Positions 4,599 to 6,013 of a stretch of DNA of 6,013 nucleotides are shown here, in pieces (within the stretch, counting starts at the first letter, position 1; each line of letters opens with the position of its first letter). A model generated the notes under the pieces. It ran no database searches and was not told the origin of the DNA. It saw only the letters and a list, made by a program, of their open reading frames with translations. The stretch comes from an uncultured Prevotella sp. (GTDB lineage Bacteria > Bacteroidota > Bacteroidia > Bacteroidales > Bacteroidaceae): assembly GCA_934219025.1 (NCBI GenBank), contig CAKQDG010000118.1, forward strand, positions 1-6,013, written 5' to 3'. The translations under genes were made by a program, and so were the position numbers.

Positions 4599-5159
4599 CT
4601 ATGGCAGTAGGCTGTAGCTGTATATGGTTTTCATACCCGGCAGTTTCAGATATTTCTCTTTCACCCCGAAAACCACGACACGCTTCCCGTAGTTATGTGG
4701 ATTAGAAACAAGGTTCAGCTCTTTTCTTGTTTTCGATCCGCTTTTCAGTTGTATTGCCATAGTGTGTCCATAGTTCGTCTCGTCTGTCTTGTCTGCCAGA
4801 AGAATTGCAGTTTCATACGAAAAGGGTGGGGCCAGTTCATACTTGTAGCCATTGCTACTCGTGGCACATCCCACGATATATCCCTTCACCCATACCGCTT
4901 TGCCGCTTTCTGCCGAGTAGAAATCGTTCACGCTCATCGTGTCGGTATCCAGCCAGTCTGTACCGCCGGTATTGTTGTTGGGGTCGTTTTCCCAACCGCC
5001 GTTGTCGCCTCCCGTATCATTCCCCTTGTCAGAAGAATCTTGTGCCGTTTCTTTTTCCTCTTCATAAACTGGCTTCTCGCAGTTGCAGAATATGTACTGC
5101 GAAATGAGTAGCAGAAGGACTGGGATGTATTTCAATATCTTTATTGTAGATGTTTTCAT
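4599..5159 (-). CDS. Probable surface lipoprotein with DUF6359-like domain
   Basis: The 186-residue protein has a signal sequence (MKTSTIKILK, then a hydrophobic core at 11-24) ending in cysteines 25 and 27. Cys27 followed by EKP fits a Bacteroidetes lipoprotein start, but the lipobox (FCNC or YIFC) is not canonical. Residues 33-70 are acidic and rich in Gly, Asn and Asp (EEEKE, then GGDNGG, DPNNNTGG), a flexible tether typical of outer-surface lipoproteins. The C-terminal domain, about 75-186, contains VWVKGYIVGCA, ILLADKTDE, MAIQLKSGS, NLVSNPHNYGKRVVVFG and a YLKLPGMK end, a pattern I associate with DUF6359 and OB-like folds of Bacteroidetes. Function unknown. It has its own promoter at 5196-5227, stands alone, and ends at a shared terminator. 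The start has no Shine-Dalgarno. Confidence 0.85.
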   Translation of the reverse strand: MKTSTIKILKYIPVLLLLISQYIFCNCEKPVYEEEKETAQDSSDKGNDTGGDNGGWENDPNNNTGGTDWLDTDTMSVNDFYSAESGKAVWVKGYIVGCATSSNGYKYELAPPFSYETAILLADKTDETNYGHTMAIQLKSGSKTRKELNLVSNPHNYGKRVVVFGVKEKYLKLPGMKTIYSYSLLP

Positions 5160-5195
5160 AATATAGGATAATTGTAGGTAATAGAAAATCTATTG

Positions 5196-5227
5196 CAAAT
5201 ATATAAAAACAAAACTTGCGCTACAAG
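5196..5227 (-). promoter_or_regulatory. Promoter of the lipoprotein gene
   Basis: The minus strand has TATATTTG (5203-5196) as -7 box, 37 bases before the start codon. CTTG (5227-5224) lies 20 bases upstream as a weaker -33. The -33 is part of the hairpin arm at 5224-5231. Confidence 0.6.
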
Positions 5228-5231
5228 TTTT
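5211..5231 (-). terminator. Hairpin with T-rich tail, possible back-up terminator or operator
   Basis: AAAACTTG (5211-5218) pairs perfectly with CAAGTTTT (5224-5231) over a 5-base loop. On the minus strand it is followed by a T-rich stretch (GTTTTTATAT), so it could end transcripts passing the terminator just upstream. It also covers the -33 box of the lipoprotein promoter and could be a protein-binding site. Confidence 0.45.
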
Positions 5232-5237
5232 TGCAAT

Positions 5238-5273
5238 AAAAAAAAGAGGTTGGCGCAGGATGCTACCAACCTC
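5238..5273 (-). terminator. Intrinsic terminator of the candidate small RNA
   Basis: Perfect 8-bp GC-rich stem (5246-5253 with 5266-5273), extended inside by GCA/TGC, followed on the minus strand by eight consecutive T (5245-5238). This is the clearest Rho-independent terminator of the window. It is strand-specific, because no T-run lies on the other side. Confidence 0.85.
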
Positions 5274-5309
5274 GAGAGATTTCGTAAACGGCGAAATCAT
5301 AAATAAGAT
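5238..5309 (-). ncRNA. Candidate small RNA of about 70 nt
   Basis: On the minus strand a complete promoter (5314-5345) is followed by about 70 bases ending in an intrinsic terminator. Two hairpins fill the RNA: GATTTCG/CGAAATC (5278-5284 with 5292-5298, 7-base loop) and the terminator stem GAGGTTGG/CCAACCTC (5246-5253 with 5266-5273), then eight T. The next gene downstream has its own promoter at 5196-5227, so this unit does not look like a simple leader. A 36-codon frame starts inside it at 5300 but runs through both hairpins and lacks a ribosome site. I do not recognise it as a known RNA family. The 5' end is estimated from the -7 box. Confidence 0.55.
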
Positions 5310-5313
5310 GCCG

Positions 5314-5345
5314 CAAATATAGGCCTTACTTTTTAAATATGCAAA
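5314..5345 (-). promoter_or_regulatory. Promoter of the candidate small RNA
   Basis: On the minus strand TTTG (5345-5342), a 20-base spacer and TATATTTG (5321-5314) match the Bacteroidetes consensus fully. The nearest coding start on this strand is more than 150 bases away, beyond a terminator. Confidence 0.7.
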
Positions 5346-5434
5346 TAAAAATGAACTTAATTCTGTATTTTAACATTCCATGCATCTGTTTGAGGGTGAT
5401 TTATTTGTTACATGACAGACAATTTTTGCATATT

Positions 5435-5453
5435 ATCCATCCTGATGATGGAT
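5435..5453. promoter_or_regulatory. Operator-like dyad upstream of the MATE gene
   Basis: ATCCATC (5435-5441) is perfectly inverted as GATGGAT (5447-5453) around 5 bases. It occupies the -33 position relative to the -7 box at 5470-5477, and no TTTG is present there. This layout suits a regulator that blocks or replaces -33 recognition. The binding protein is unknown. Confidence 0.45.
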
Positions 5454-5469
5454 GAATAAAAATAATGAG

Positions 5470-5477
5470 TAACTTTG
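5470..5477 (+). promoter_or_regulatory. -7 promoter element for the MATE gene
   Basis: TAACTTTG fits TAnnTTTG and lies 37 bases before the ATG at 5515, giving a leader of about 30 bases. The leader holds purine-rich AGGAAA and AAAGGAAA that may serve ribosome binding. Confidence 0.6.
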
Positions 5478-5514
5478 CACTCGCATACGAAGAATTTCAG
5501 GAAAGTAAAGGAAA

Positions 5515-6013
5515 ATGGGGATTAGTTTAAATAAAGGGAAAAGGGAAATCGACATGCTTCATGGACCCCTGTTGATGAAGATTTTGATTTTTGCCTTGCC
5601 ACTTGCCGCAAGTAGTTTGATGCAGCAACTGTTCAACTCGGTGGATGTTGCCGTAGTGGGACATTTTGCCAGCAAAGAGGCACTTGCCGCCGTGGGCAGC
5701 AATGCTCCGGTGATAAATCTTCTCATCAATCTGTTTATGGGGATATCGATGGGTGCCAACGTTATCATATCCAACCACATAGGGCAAAACGACAGCAAGA
5801 GCATAAAGGATGCGATACACACCGTAGCTTTGGTATCTATAGCAAGTGGCATCTTCCTGATGTTGCTCGGCATCCTCGTGGCGCGACCTATACTGGAACT
5901 TATCGATACGCCAGACAGCGTGTTGAGTCTTGCCGTGGTCTATCTCAGGATATATTTCTGCGGAATACCGTTTTTCATGGTATTCAACTTTGCTTCGGCT
6001 ATTCTGCGAAGCA
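5515..6013 (+). CDS. MATE-family efflux transporter (5' part, C-terminus outside window)
   Basis: The frame is open from ATG 5515 to the right edge, 166 residues of an expected roughly 440-460. After a short charged N-terminus (KGKREIDML) comes the family opening HGPLLMKILIFALPLAASSL (16-35, first membrane segment), then QQLFNSVDVAVVGHFASKEALAAVG (37-61) and INLFMGISMGANVIISNHIGQND (71-93), all typical of MATE transporters. Further membrane segments are at about 103-124 and 136-158. Such proteins export cationic drugs or metabolites across the inner membrane using a sodium or proton gradient; substrate and ion cannot be told here. The start follows a -7 box and a purine-rich stretch. The dyad at 5435-5453 suggests regulated expression. 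It is divergent from the small RNA and lipoprotein unit. Confidence 0.93.
   Translation, partial: MGISLNKGKREIDMLHGPLLMKILIFALPLAASSLMQQLFNSVDVAVVGHFASKEALAAVGSNAPVINLLINLFMGISMGANVIISNHIGQNDSKSIKDAIHTVALVSIASGIFLMLLGILVARPILELIDTPDSVLSLAVVYLRIYFCGIPFFMVFNFASAILRS

Noticed and set aside
4695..5111. 138-codon plus-strand frame opposite the lipoprotein gene
   Set aside because: The minus-strand frame has a signal peptide, tether and domain motifs, plus promoter and terminator; the plus frame has no such support.
5527..5873. Two minus-strand frames opposite the MATE gene
   Set aside because: The plus strand encodes a convincing MATE N-terminus across the same bases.

Overview
The window looks like a chromosomal segment of a Bacteroidales bacterium, most likely Prevotella or a close relative. 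The reasons are: promoters of the Bacteroidetes type (TAnnTTTG at -7, often with TTTG about 20 bases upstream) in front of several genes; weak or absent Shine-Dalgarno sites before most starts; and proteins typical of the phylum, namely an OxyR-type LysR regulator, a C11 clostripain-like lipoprotein, a Bacteroidetes ECF sigma factor and a DUF6359-like lipoprotein. No phage, transposase or CRISPR is visible.

Layout. 1-505 (-): 5' part of an oxyR-like gene, cut by the left edge. 506-855: divergent control region with an ATAG-N7-CTAT operator and two plus-strand promoter candidates. 856-2022 (+): clostripain-family lipoprotein. 2023-2416: repeat-rich spacer with an 18-bp direct repeat and three 22-bp tandem units held inside a long inverted repeat. 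2417-2542 (+): a 41-residue small gene. 2579-3229 (+): rpe, ending inside a 17-bp perfect hairpin. 3340-3939 (-): ECF sigma factor, convergent with rpe. 4059-4148: back-to-back promoters for the sigma gene and for a cobalamin riboswitch (about 4178-4365, +). 4366-4553: no gene of normal size. 4554-4585: bidirectional terminator. 4599-5159 (-): surface-type lipoprotein. 5160-5514: a probable ~70-nt small RNA gene on the minus strand and the MATE promoter with a dyad. 5515-6013 (+): MATE exporter, cut by the right edge.

The genes do not form one pathway. Links that can be argued are oxyR with its operator and possibly the neighbouring protease lipoprotein, and the small gene with rpe (36-bp gap, same strand). 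The two most unusual items are a complete cobalamin riboswitch with its own promoter that feeds only a short RNA ending at a terminator, and a compact promoter-two hairpins-T8 unit at 5238-5345 that looks like an undescribed small RNA. All functional calls come from reading the sequence and recalling protein families; no database search was run.
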